Assembly: GCF_900113005.1 (NCBI RefSeq)
Contig: NZ_FONW01000002.1
Span: 62,001-126,000, forward strand
Length of the DNA: 64,000 nucleotides
Direction: 5' to 3'
Source: Sunxiuqinia elliptica
GTDB lineage: Bacteria > Bacteroidota > Bacteroidia > Bacteroidales > Prolixibacteraceae
Shown here: positions 27,403-36,348 of the stretch, one piece after another
Position numbering within the stretch: the stretch's first letter is position 1
Layout: every line of letters begins with the position of its first letter
Made by a program: the position numbers and the translations under genes
The notes under the pieces: generated by a model
What the model was told of the DNA's origin: nothing
Database searches by the model: none
The model's input: the letters and a program-made list of their open reading frames with translations, nothing else

Positions 27403-28825
27403 TGATGTTTCGATAGTCGCGATAAGTGGTTAAAACATTGTTAACGTAGTTGTAGGGTTCTTCTCCTCGACAATAGCCCCATCGAACAACCGGATCCTTG
27501 AAGTATTTTGATGCCGACTTATTGAGTAGATAATAATCCACATTGTCTTCCCATATTTGAGGGTTTTTATCGTATTTCTGAGCTAAACGCTGCGCATCTT
27601 TCACATGCCCCAAGCCAACGTTGTAGGAGGCTAATACAAACTTGATTCGTTGGGTTGAATCGGGAACATCTTCACGCAAGTTTTTGTCCAGCCAATTGAG
27701 CAATCTTACCCCTACTTGGATATTTTGCTCTGGTTCTTCAAATTCATTGATCCGAAAAAGATCAGCTGATTCAGGCATGATTTGCATAAGACCGTATGCG
27801 CCAGCCCAAGATTCTGCGTAAGGATCAAAGCGAGATTCCCGGTAGATGATGGCTGCAAGTAGCCTCCAGTCCATCTTGCCTTTGTTTGCCGCTTCTTTAA
27901 TTAAATCATCGAATGGAGATATTTGTCCTCCGCCAATCGAATGATAGGTGCTGCTTACCATAGCATGCGATCGGCTGTTTTCAAAATACTTACGATAAAG
28001 GACTGCAAACGTGGCTGTTTTCTTAAAATTTCGAATCCAGTTATTGAGGTAGCTGAGCCACTCTTCCGAGCCATTTCTTACTGCCCAGGCAATGTTTTGA
28101 GGAAAGCTGATTGGCGTTTCAATATCCAGGTTGTTGTAGTAGGTTTGGTTTACTTTGGCCACATTTTCATCGCAAACAGTGTAGTCGATATCTCCTTTGG
28201 AAACCATTGCAACAAGCTGTTCTACACCGTAGATGGAGTCTTGCAGAATGGTGATTTCTTCGCCGATCTCATCTGAGAGGTTGACCAGTCGACGGTAGTA
28301 GGCCGTGTTTTTCTGAACGTAGATCTTTTTCCCACCCAAGTCAAGTTGATTCCGGATGAGGGAGTCTTCTATGGCTCGGAAACTCATTTGCTGCCAGTTG
28401 TTGGGTTTTCGCTGAACCAATACTTGCCGGGTTTGTTCCAGAGGCTCCGTAAATTCAATGGTTTCATCTCGCTTTTTAGTGACTGTAAGGTTTTTGGCAA
28501 CTAAGTCATAGCGCTTGCGGTTGAGGCCATCGAATGTTTCAGATAAGTTGTTGCTGACAGATATTTCCAGTTCCACCCCCATGTCTTTTGCCAAGTGTTG
28601 CAAAAGCTCGTACTTAAAGCCCATAGGCTTTCCCCTGTAAACAAAGTAGTTGGTTGAGTTGTAGTCTACAACGGCCCGTAACTTTCCCGATTTCATAATT
28701 CGGGTGAGTTCATTCTTTTTGGGTGTTTTTTCGTGTTTGCTTTTAGCCCGGTCATTTGAGCAGGAAAAAAGCAGGAGTAAAGAAATAAGTAACAGAAATC
28801 TGCTGGGTGTTTTTATTAAACTCAT
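27392..28825 (-). CDS. mltF: MltF-like membrane-bound lytic transglycosylase
   Basis: 477 aa. Lipoprotein signal peptide ending at C22 (LLFSC). Residues about 40-285 are a solute-binding-protein 3 domain, residues about 300-450 a transglycosylase SLT domain with catalytic E330 in YRESRFDP and GAYGLMQIMPESA. Cleaves the glycan of peptidoglycan to 1,6-anhydro products; the binding-protein domain regulates activity in response to muropeptides in studied homologs. 17 bp downstream of the porin gene, probably co-transcribed. Confidence 0.93.
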   Translation of the reverse strand: MSLIKTPSRFLLLISLLLLFSCSNDRAKSKHEKTPKKNELTRIMKSGKLRAVVDYNSTNYFVYRGKPMGFKYELLQHLAKDMGVELEISVSNNLSETFDGLNRKRYDLVAKNLTVTKKRDETIEFTEPLEQTRQVLVQRKPNNWQQMSFRAIEDSLIRNQLDLGGKKIYVQKNTAYYRRLVNLSDEIGEEITILQDSIYGVEQLVAMVSKGDIDYTVCDENVAKVNQTYYNNLDIETPISFPQNIAWAVRNGSEEWLSYLNNWIRNFKKTATFAVLYRKYFENSRSHAMVSSTYHSIGGGQISPFDDLIKEAANKGKMDWRLLAAIIYRESRFDPYAESWAGAYGLMQIMPESADLFRINEFEEPEQNIQVGVRLLNWLDKNLREDVPDSTQRIKFVLASYNVGLGHVKDAQRLAQKYDKNPQIWEDNVDYYLLNKSASKYFKDPVVRWGYCRGEEPYNYVNNVLTTYRDYRNIITE

Positions 28826-28842
28826 ACAATGGTTTCAGTTCA

Positions 28843-30819
28843 CTAATCGTAGAATGTCCAGGCTACTCCTAAGCGAAATGTCCTTCGGTACAAAGGATGC
28901 TGGGGAGCAGACCAGAAATTGCCATCCAATAATCCTGACGCTGCGTTAAGCCATTGAAAAAAGACTCTTGTTCGTTTCAGTTTCAGGTTGATATGTGCAT
29001 CTACAAACGGAAAGTTACCGATTTTTTTTTCATTCTGCCAATAAAAACGGCCTGTTGCAGGATCATAAGTATCAGCGTAGAACTCGGTATTGTACCTTAC
29101 GTCAGCTCCAATCTGGGTGTATAAAACTTTGGATATAATGGTTTTGTAATTGACACTCAGGTAGCTGCTGAAGTCTGGCAGGTGCAGGTATTTTTCTTGA
29201 TTACCTTTTTGCCAGAGTAGCTGTGCTTTTAATAACCAGTGTTTGCTTTCAATGGTTTTATTCAGGTAAGCCGATAAAATCAACATCTCTGCTGATGCTT
29301 GTTCTGGTTTAGCCTCTTTGTTGTTGTATATGTAGTTTCCAATCAAGGCATAATTGGCTCCAAGTGTTAGTTTGTAACGTTGTGAATGGATTTTCCCTCT
29401 GATGATCATCTCGTTGATGTTGTCAAAGCGGTTGTTCCATTGATGGTGGTTTGAGCTGAAGCGTGTTTGAAAATAATCTGGAACCAGCGTGTTCAATTCA
29501 CCTGAAAGTTGCAAGCTTGTTGTGTCTCTGCCAATGCGAAGCGGTTTGTAAATAAACGCACTAAGCTCAGTTTGTCCCGAGCGGTAGCCGGTAAGATAGA
29601 TTTTTCCTTCGGCTCCCCACTTCCAAAACACGCCTTCATCGCGCGAAATGCCGCCACCAACAAAGGTATTGCTATGGTTGAATTTTTGCAGGACGGTATC
29701 GATGGGCATTTTAATTCGAATCAAATCGTGTCCGATGTAAGCTCGTTTACTGAAGGTATATTTTCGGTCAGGAGCTTCATAAAATTTCAGTTGGAATGTA
29801 TTGCTTAGTCGGTTATAACCAATTGTATCATTGGTCGCCAGCGAATCGATAAAGGTATTTTTGTAAAAACTCAGTTCTTCCTCGGTCTGATGCTGATCGT
29901 TGTAGGTCTTTTGGTTGCCAGAGTATTCCACTTGGTAAAAGAAACCTGTTCGCGGGATAAATTCATCGTAAATATTGCCGATGCTGTCTTCTACTTCAAC
30001 GGTTTTCCCCAGTCTGTATTCCGTGTTCCAAAAGAAGGTATTATTCCGAAGGGTGGAATTTGCGTTGTCTCGATTAACGACGTAAATATCCGTTTCTGAG
30101 AACTCATTCAAATCAGCATTCGGATCAGCTAAGCCTCCATTCTCTTGGTTTTTAACTCGATTAAAGATCAGGTTAAAATGAGAAACTAACTTGTCCGTAT
30201 TGTAACTGGAATATAACCCAATAGAGTGGAATTTATTTTCTTGAAACTTGTATTGACCCGTTGCTTTGGATTGATCGTAGAAAAAAGTAAAGTTCAGATC
30301 TGGATTTACGTTTTGTGAGTGGAATACATTGAAACGTGTTTCGTTTTGGACATTTTTGTTCCCACTTTGACTATAATCGAGCAAAGTGTAGGGGGTGGTT
30401 GTGTTGAAATACCGGATGTCCGACGGTAATTTTGCGTACAGATCAAAATTTTGGTAAAAATAAAAGTCAGAATCTCCCTGTCGTTTAAAGAAGTCATTTG
30501 ACAGATAGGCTCCTCCAAAATTTCCTGTGAAGGTATTGCTAATGCTTTCCTGAAAGATAGGATTGTATAGATGAAAAAAGCCAAGAGCAGTATCTACTTC
30601 AGCTTCTTGGAGCAAAGCTCCGTCGTTTTCCAGAGTCCAAGCCCGAATGTGGGAGGGAATACTTTTTTCATGATCGTGTTCTTCCACATCTAAGCTGTCA
30701 CTTGTATCGAAAGAGTTGTTCGGATCAAATCCCCCAAAATTATTGAGTTCTCTTTGGGCCAGCGCACAACTCACGCTCACCAACAAAATCCATATGGTTA
30801 ACTGTAGTTTCTGAAACAT
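28843..30819 (-). CDS. Outer-membrane beta-barrel, putative porin (Porin_10-like)
   Basis: 658 aa from ATG 30819, where a signal peptide starts (MFQKLQLTIWILLVSVSCALA, cut before QREL). The remainder alternates aromatic and polar residues in many predicted strands and ends in WTFYD, consistent with an outer-membrane barrel. It resembles the large Bacteroidota putative porin family (PF14121-like). Substrate unknown. A perfect -7 box sits only 8 bp upstream of the chosen ATG, so the mRNA would have almost no leader. Confidence 0.82.
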   Translation of the reverse strand: MFQKLQLTIWILLVSVSCALAQRELNNFGGFDPNNSFDTSDSLDVEEHDHEKSIPSHIRAWTLENDGALLQEAEVDTALGFFHLYNPIFQESISNTFTGNFGGAYLSNDFFKRQGDSDFYFYQNFDLYAKLPSDIRYFNTTTPYTLLDYSQSGNKNVQNETRFNVFHSQNVNPDLNFTFFYDQSKATGQYKFQENKFHSIGLYSSYNTDKLVSHFNLIFNRVKNQENGGLADPNADLNEFSETDIYVVNRDNANSTLRNNTFFWNTEYRLGKTVEVEDSIGNIYDEFIPRTGFFYQVEYSGNQKTYNDQHQTEEELSFYKNTFIDSLATNDTIGYNRLSNTFQLKFYEAPDRKYTFSKRAYIGHDLIRIKMPIDTVLQKFNHSNTFVGGGISRDEGVFWKWGAEGKIYLTGYRSGQTELSAFIYKPLRIGRDTTSLQLSGELNTLVPDYFQTRFSSNHHQWNNRFDNINEMIIRGKIHSQRYKLTLGANYALIGNYIYNNKEAKPEQASAEMLILSAYLNKTIESKHWLLKAQLLWQKGNQEKYLHLPDFSSYLSVNYKTIISKVLYTQIGADVRYNTEFYADTYDPATGRFYWQNEKKIGNFPFVDAHINLKLKRTRVFFQWLNAASGLLDGNFWSAPQHPLYRRTFRLGVAWTFYD

Positions 30820-30826
30820 GCCGGGG

Positions 30827-30834
30827 CAAATATA
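30827..30834 (-). promoter_or_regulatory. -7 promoter box immediately upstream of the porin gene
   Basis: Reverse strand TATATTTG, exact TAnnTTTG. With the usual 4-7 nt to the start of transcription, the mRNA begins at about 30820-30823, a 0-5 nt leader before ATG 30819. The upstream in-frame ATG at 30846 would not be transcribed. The 30835-31237 gap beyond holds two hairpins: GCTTGCC/GGCAAGC at 30965-30994 and ACAAGTT/AACTTGT at 31078-31096. Confidence 0.6.
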
Positions 30835-31237
30835 GTTAAAAGTCAAAGTCAGATTGAATTTTAGTCCTTAAAAAAGTTAAATAAAGCGATTGTTTACAAA
30901 TAAATATGATGGCGCTGGTTCCTAAAGTTTTACAGATACATAAAAAGTCCTAATGATCCAGATGGCTTGCCATGCCTAATCTTAGAAGGCAAGCTTTATT
31001 GATGTGCTGTTTCTGTTATCCGTAGAAAGGATACCTGGCAGAACCTTTGTTTGCTGTTTTATTGTGGTAGTTTATCTACAAGTTGGTAGAACTTGTCTAC
31101 AATTGTATTGTTCATATCGTATTTATTTGCTACTAGTCGGATCGCCTTCTTTTATAGCTTGTTCTAGTCATTATAGTCTCTTAACGTGCTAGGGGGGAAA
31201 TTATTTTGAATAGTATTTGCCATGCTGTTGCTAACAA

Positions 31238-32023
31238 ATGAAAGATCTAATAAATACGATTCAGCATTTACTCGAAGCCTTCTTTCAGGAAGTTGGAGAT
31301 ATTTTGCTGTTTACAGGAGATGTCGTACGGCAATTTTTCACAGCTCCTTTTGAGTGGAAGGAGTTGGTTCGGCAAGCTTACTACATCGGGAACAAAACTT
31401 TGCCATTAATCGGGATTACCGGGTTTATTATGGGCTTGGTATTAACCATGCAAAGTCGACCAGTTATGGAAAGCTTTGGGGCTGAGTCGTTGCTGCCCGG
31501 AATGATTGCTGTTTCAATTATTCGAGAAATTGGACCTGTGATTACAGCCTTGCTGTGTGCCGGAAAAATTAGTTCAGGAATTGGTGCTGAGTTGGGAGCC
31601 ATGAAAGTTACCGAGCAGCTGGATGCAATGGAGGTTTCAGGGGCGAAGCCGTTGAATTACGTCGTTGCCACCCGGGTGTTGGCAACAACGTTTTTGGTGC
31701 CTGTTTTGGTCATTATGGCTGACGTGGTTGGTTTGTTCGGATCGTATATGGCCATTGCGATGAATGAAGATTTATCATTCATGCTTTTTTTATCCTTGGC
31801 TTTTGATTCGCTGAGCTTTGTCGATATTATTCCGGCAACGGTTAAGACATTCATTTTCGGCTTTTTCATTGGCCTGATTGGATGTTATAAAGGTTATACG
31901 GCGGATCGGGGAACCGAGTCTGTTGGACGGTCTGCAAATTCTGCAGTAGTCACAGCTTCGCTAGTGATTTTTATTATTGATTTGCTGGCCGTTCAGTTTA
32001 CCAGTTTATTAGGGGCTAGTTAA
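31238..32023 (+). CDS. mlaE: MlaE-family lipid ABC transporter permease
   Basis: 261 aa, about five membrane segments, with the family blocks GFIMGLVLTMQSRP, SIIREIGPVITALLCAGKI and GAELGAMKVTEQLDAMEV. MlaE forms the membrane core of an MCE lipid transporter between inner and outer membranes. First of three genes (E-F-D) with 14- and 12-bp gaps. Confidence 0.94.
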   Translation: MKDLINTIQHLLEAFFQEVGDILLFTGDVVRQFFTAPFEWKELVRQAYYIGNKTLPLIGITGFIMGLVLTMQSRPVMESFGAESLLPGMIAVSIIREIGPVITALLCAGKISSGIGAELGAMKVTEQLDAMEVSGAKPLNYVVATRVLATTFLVPVLVIMADVVGLFGSYMAIAMNEDLSFMLFLSLAFDSLSFVDIIPATVKTFIFGFFIGLIGCYKGYTADRGTESVGRSANSAVVTASLVIFIIDLLAVQFTSLLGAS

Positions 32024-32037
32024 TTTATTAAACAATC

Positions 32038-32766
32038 ATGGAAATAGTAATTGATATCAAGCATTTGAAGAAGGCTTTTAAACGGAATGAAGTGTTGAAA
32101 GATGTCAATCTTCAGCTTGCCAAAGGAGAGAATTTGGTGATTCTCGGAAAATCGGGAACGGGGAAATCTGTTCTTCCAAAATGTATTGTTCGGTTGATTG
32201 AAGCTGATCGAGGAGAGATACATGTGCTTGGAAAAGATATTTTGAAGCTGGAAGCGACTGAGTTGGATGAAGTGAGAAAGAAAGTCGGTTATCTGTTCCA
32301 GGGAGGCGCTTTGTACGATTCGATGACGGTGAAACAGAACTTAGTGTTTCAGATCAGGCGTACGCAACTGGAGAAGAACAAAGCCGAATTGCGCGACTTG
32401 GTTGAAGAAGCTTTAGCAAATGTTGGTTTAAAAGATGCGATGCAGAAAATGCCAGCTGAATTGTCAGGGGGAATGAAAAAGCGAATTGGCTTGGCTCGTA
32501 CGCTGATTCTAAAACCAAGTATCATCCTTTATGATGAGCCAACGACGGGCTTGGACCCTGTAACCGCTGGCGAGATCAGCGAGTTGATTTTAGATGTTCA
32601 GCAGAAATACAACACCTCCTCAATTATAATCACACACGATATGAAATGTGCCAGAATGACTTCAAATTCGATCCGAATTATGAAGAACGGGAAATTTGAA
32701 GTTGTCGGGAGTTATGATGAACTAAGGCATAGCGACGATCCGGAAGTTCGGGCTTATTTCAGCTAA
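32038..32766 (+). CDS. mlaF: MlaF-family ABC transporter ATP-binding protein
   Basis: 242 aa. Walker A GKSGTGKS (37-44), Q-loop LFQGGALYDSMTV (the family-typical GALFDS-like patch), signature ELSGGMKKR, Walker B IILYDEPTTGLDP. Partner of the MlaE permease encoded just upstream. Confidence 0.95.
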   Translation: MEIVIDIKHLKKAFKRNEVLKDVNLQLAKGENLVILGKSGTGKSVLPKCIVRLIEADRGEIHVLGKDILKLEATELDEVRKKVGYLFQGGALYDSMTVKQNLVFQIRRTQLEKNKAELRDLVEEALANVGLKDAMQKMPAELSGGMKKRIGLARTLILKPSIILYDEPTTGLDPVTAGEISELILDVQQKYNTSSIIITHDMKCARMTSNSIRIMKNGKFEVVGSYDELRHSDDPEVRAYFS

Positions 32767-32778
32767 AAAGAATGTATT

Positions 32779-33726
32779 ATGGGTAAATCAAAAAGTCGTT
32801 CGTTTAAGTTGGGCTTGTTTGTTTCTGCAGGAGTGCTGCTTTTTATGTTGGCAGTGTACTACCTGGGAAGCAAGCAAAATTTGTTTTCTTCATCCTTCAC
32901 GGTTCAAAGTCGGTTTTACGATGTAAAAGGCTTGGTTGAAGGTAATAAAGTCCGTTACTCTGGAATTGATGTGGGAACAGTTTCCAGTGTAAAATTGATT
33001 GCCGATTCTACCATTATGGTTGAACTGTCGATTGATGAGCGCGTGCGTGAATTTATCCGAAAGGACTCCAAAGTTGAGATTGGACGGGAAGGGCTGATGG
33101 GGAGCAAGTTGGTATTTATCCATCCTGGAACTGCGGTGGCTGGCAGTATCGGGGACAACGGAGAATTGGAGTCTGTAAAATCGGTTGATATTGAGGAAAT
33201 GCTGCGTGAAGCTCAAAAGATTATTGATGATGGAAGGGCAGTATCTAAAAATCTTTTGGCAATGAGTCGGAAAATAAACGAAGGTGAAGGAGACTTGGCA
33301 CGATTAATTAATGATAATACAATCACAACCACGCTTAGTCAAACAGGAGATGAACTGCTTGGCATTGCTCAAAATGCTCGTGAGATTACCGAAAAAGTGA
33401 ACAAAGGTGAAGGGGATTTAGGACGTTTACTAAATGATACGACCATTACTTTTCAAATGAATAGAAGCTTGAGTCAACTAGAGGAAGTTGGGGCAAATGC
33501 AGATACTTTTACACAAGAGATGGCCAAGTTTGGAAAAGCATTAAATAACGGGCAGGGCCTGCTCAATCGCTTGGTTTACGATAGCGTCATGGCAGTTCAT
33601 GTGGATACCACGATTGTGAAAGTGGGCGAGGGGGTTGATGATGTGGTTGAAACAGCCGAGGCGATTCGGGAGAGTTGGTTGCTTAATTTATTTTCAGGGC
33701 GAAAGAAAAAGAAAGTAGAGAAATAA
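32779..33726 (+). CDS. mlaD: MCE (MlaD-like) substrate-binding protein
   Basis: 315 aa. N-terminal membrane helix (about 10-30), MCE domain (about 37-120) with VKGLVEGNKVRYSGIDVGTV, then a long helical tail holding a near-duplicated block NEGEGDLARLINDNTITT and NKGEGDLGRLLNDTTITF, followed by NNGQGLLNRLVYDS. These G-x-G-x-L-x-R-L-x-x-D repeats recur in MCE tails and may form a periplasmic tube. It anchors lipid movement to the MlaEF complex. Ends in a Lys-rich tail. Confidence 0.92.
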   Translation: MGKSKSRSFKLGLFVSAGVLLFMLAVYYLGSKQNLFSSSFTVQSRFYDVKGLVEGNKVRYSGIDVGTVSSVKLIADSTIMVELSIDERVREFIRKDSKVEIGREGLMGSKLVFIHPGTAVAGSIGDNGELESVKSVDIEEMLREAQKIIDDGRAVSKNLLAMSRKINEGEGDLARLINDNTITTTLSQTGDELLGIAQNAREITEKVNKGEGDLGRLLNDTTITFQMNRSLSQLEEVGANADTFTQEMAKFGKALNNGQGLLNRLVYDSVMAVHVDTTIVKVGEGVDDVVETAEAIRESWLLNLFSGRKKKKVEK

Positions 33727-33891
33727 TTAAACGTTTTTTTGTTGTAACTTCTTTTCAATATTATGAATGAGTTATCTGAATCGATTGAATTAAATATTTT
33801 GTTCCTTAGTTTGAAATAATCACTTAACTTCAATGGGCATCATCAAAAGAATGCTGGTTTTTGGACCAACCAATTCTCAAAGAAGAAGTGC

Positions 33892-36309
33892 ATGAAAGAA
33901 CAACTCGAAAAACAAATTCAACAAATAGCTGAGCTTATTAACAAGGTAGAAGAGGGAGATACCAATGTTGATGCATTGATTGGTCTTGAAGAGTTACTGG
34001 ACTTGTTGAGTAACAAAATTAAGTCAAGTAAATTAGGTGGTTTGCTCGATAGCCAACCGGCTTATCTGGAGTCGGTAAGACATGAGGCCATTTTTATTTT
34101 TGATCGATCGTTGAAGGTGTATAAGTATACCGGGATGTTCGATCAACTTTTTCATCCACAGAAAGAGGGGGCTCTAAAAGTTTCAGACTTGCTTCAGTTT
34201 AAAAATGCAAAAACGTTTTTTGATAAGATCGAAGAGTTGTTGAAAACCCAAGCAAATCAAACTTTTGATGCAACAATATATTCAAGTCAGGGCGTTCCGT
34301 TACCTGCAACAATTAGTTTAGAGCTACTTGGAGGTAAAAAAGGCGATGAGTTGATCGTTGGTGGAGTTAATTTTCAAAATACAACCCTCACAGATATTAA
34401 AAATTATCAGCAGCTGGTTATCGAGAATTTGCCGGATATTGATGTGTATCTGTTTGATTCGGATTATCGTTACGTACTGGCCGGTGGGCGAGAGAAAGAG
34501 CGTTTTGGGATGTCCAATAGTTATTTCCCCGGGAAAACGCTTTTCGAGGCATTTGAAGATAAAATTAACCGACGGCTTTTCCCATTTTACCGGAAGGCGT
34601 TGAATGGAGAGATGGCTGAGGGAGAATTCCGTGTCGAAGATCAGATTTACTATATCTGGGTGACTCCCGTTCCAAATTTTTATAATGAGGTTGTTGGTGG
34701 AACAGCTATCGTACAAAATGTAACGAAGGATAAAGAAATTGAGATCCGTCTAAAAAAGGCGAAAGACGATGCTCAAAGAGCAGATAAGGCAAAGTCGCTG
34801 TTCTTAGCCAATATGAGTCATGAGATTCGTACGCCATTGAATGCAATCATTGGCTTTGCAGAACAGTTGAGTCAATCGCAGATGAATCGGGAGCAGGATC
34901 GTTTTGTGCAATTTATTAGTGATTCCTCCGAGCATTTATTGTCGTTGGTAAATGAGATTCTTATTCTGTTTAAAATTGGAATGGGAAAGGTGCACATTGA
35001 CCGGGTTCCTTTTAATTTAACTCAACTGCTCAATGTTATTTACAATTCGTTCATTATAAAAGCGAATGAAAAGCAATTGCAGTTCTCCATACAGGTTGAC
35101 CCAGGAATTCCGGAAACACTTGTTGGCGACCCTTTTCGGCTGAGGCAAATCATTACTAATTTAGTAGCAAATGCGATCAAATACACCGATGAGGGAGCTG
35201 TTGTGTTACGTTGCTTTTTGCTCGAAAAAGATGAGCAAACTTACCATCTGAAATTTGAAGTTGAAGATACTGGAATGGGAATCGCATCAGAGCTCATTCC
35301 GAAAATTTTTGATGAGTTTACACAGTCTGAAGCGCAGCCTGATAAAAAGCGTAAGGGAGCGGGTTTAGGGCTTACCATTTGTCGAAAGCTGGTTGACTTG
35401 ATGGATGGTCATATTGATGTGGAAAGTGAATTGGGGCAGGGAAGTTGCTTTTCTGTATTGCTGCCGTTTTATCATCCGTCCGACGAGGAGCAGGCCAAGA
35501 GTGAAAGTCACTTTTTATTGAGTGAGAGCTTGTTGAGAGGAAAGAGAATTCTTTTTGCTGATGATGATGAATACAATCTTTTATTAGCCGAAACGGTGCT
35601 TGGAAATTGGGAAGCCTCATACACGTTGGCAGTAAACGGAGAAGAAGCTCTCAATCTTGCAAAAACTAACTTATTTGATATTCTTTTGTTAGATATTCAT
35701 ATGCCGCGGATGAGTGGTGTAGAGGTTGTTAAGGAAATAAAAAGCGATCCAAAGAATCCGAACTTAAACACCAAGGTGCTGGCTGTCACTGCCAATGTCT
35801 TACAGAGTGATTTAAAGATGTATATGCAGGAAGGCTTTGACGGTTATGTGTTGAAGCCGTTTAAAGAGAAAGAGTTGTATAATAAAATCTGTAATGTGCT
35901 ACAGCTGGGAGAAGTTTCAGGAACGGAATCACTGTGGGAGGCTCCGAGGCAGGAAAAAGAACAAGAGGGCAATGGATTTGATGCAAGAAATTTAAGAAAA
36001 ACCGCGAATGGAGATAGCACGTTTTTTTATAAAATGATTGATACATTTGTAAGAAATGCAGAGCAATTAAGTGCCGATCTAGAGCAGAAGTTAGATGAGC
36101 GTGATTGGAATGAAATTGGGGAGAGGGCTCATCGGGCAATCCCTTCATTCAAATATTTTGAACTGAATGTGCTTGTCGAAAAGTTGAGACGATTGGAGGA
36201 TTTATCTTTGCGCGAAAAAAGTTTTGATGCGCTTCCGAACGAGATTCGAGAGGTTTTGAGAATGGTGGACCAAGCGATTGAAGAGGCGAGGCAGGAAACA
36301 ACAGAATAA
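33892..36309 (+). CDS. Hybrid sensor histidine kinase with receiver and HPt domains
   Basis: 805 aa, soluble. Residues 1-55 coiled, about 60-165 and 175-285 are two PAS-like segments, HisKA with H310 in NMSHEIRTPLN, HATPase with N-box (ITNLVANAIKYT), DTGMG (459-463) and GAGLGL, receiver with D601 (LLLDIHMPRMSG) and K655, and an HPt domain with H747 in AHRAIPSF. The internal receiver plus HPt implies a multistep phosphorelay. Probably passes phosphate to the NtrC-type regulator 39 bp downstream. No membrane helix, so it senses a cytosolic signal. Confidence 0.92.
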   Translation: MKEQLEKQIQQIAELINKVEEGDTNVDALIGLEELLDLLSNKIKSSKLGGLLDSQPAYLESVRHEAIFIFDRSLKVYKYTGMFDQLFHPQKEGALKVSDLLQFKNAKTFFDKIEELLKTQANQTFDATIYSSQGVPLPATISLELLGGKKGDELIVGGVNFQNTTLTDIKNYQQLVIENLPDIDVYLFDSDYRYVLAGGREKERFGMSNSYFPGKTLFEAFEDKINRRLFPFYRKALNGEMAEGEFRVEDQIYYIWVTPVPNFYNEVVGGTAIVQNVTKDKEIEIRLKKAKDDAQRADKAKSLFLANMSHEIRTPLNAIIGFAEQLSQSQMNREQDRFVQFISDSSEHLLSLVNEILILFKIGMGKVHIDRVPFNLTQLLNVIYNSFIIKANEKQLQFSIQVDPGIPETLVGDPFRLRQIITNLVANAIKYTDEGAVVLRCFLLEKDEQTYHLKFEVEDTGMGIASELIPKIFDEFTQSEAQPDKKRKGAGLGLTICRKLVDLMDGHIDVESELGQGSCFSVLLPFYHPSDEEQAKSESHFLLSESLLRGKRILFADDDEYNLLLAETVLGNWEASYTLAVNGEEALNLAKTNLFDILLLDIHMPRMSGVEVVKEIKSDPKNPNLNTKVLAVTANVLQSDLKMYMQEGFDGYVLKPFKEKELYNKICNVLQLGEVSGTESLWEAPRQEKEQEGNGFDARNLRKTANGDSTFFYKMIDTFVRNAEQLSADLEQKLDERDWNEIGERAHRAIPSFKYFELNVLVEKLRRLEDLSLREKSFDALPNEIREVLRMVDQAIEEARQETTE

Positions 36310-36348
36310 AAAAACAGAACCAAAATAGACATAAATCACGGGAACAAA

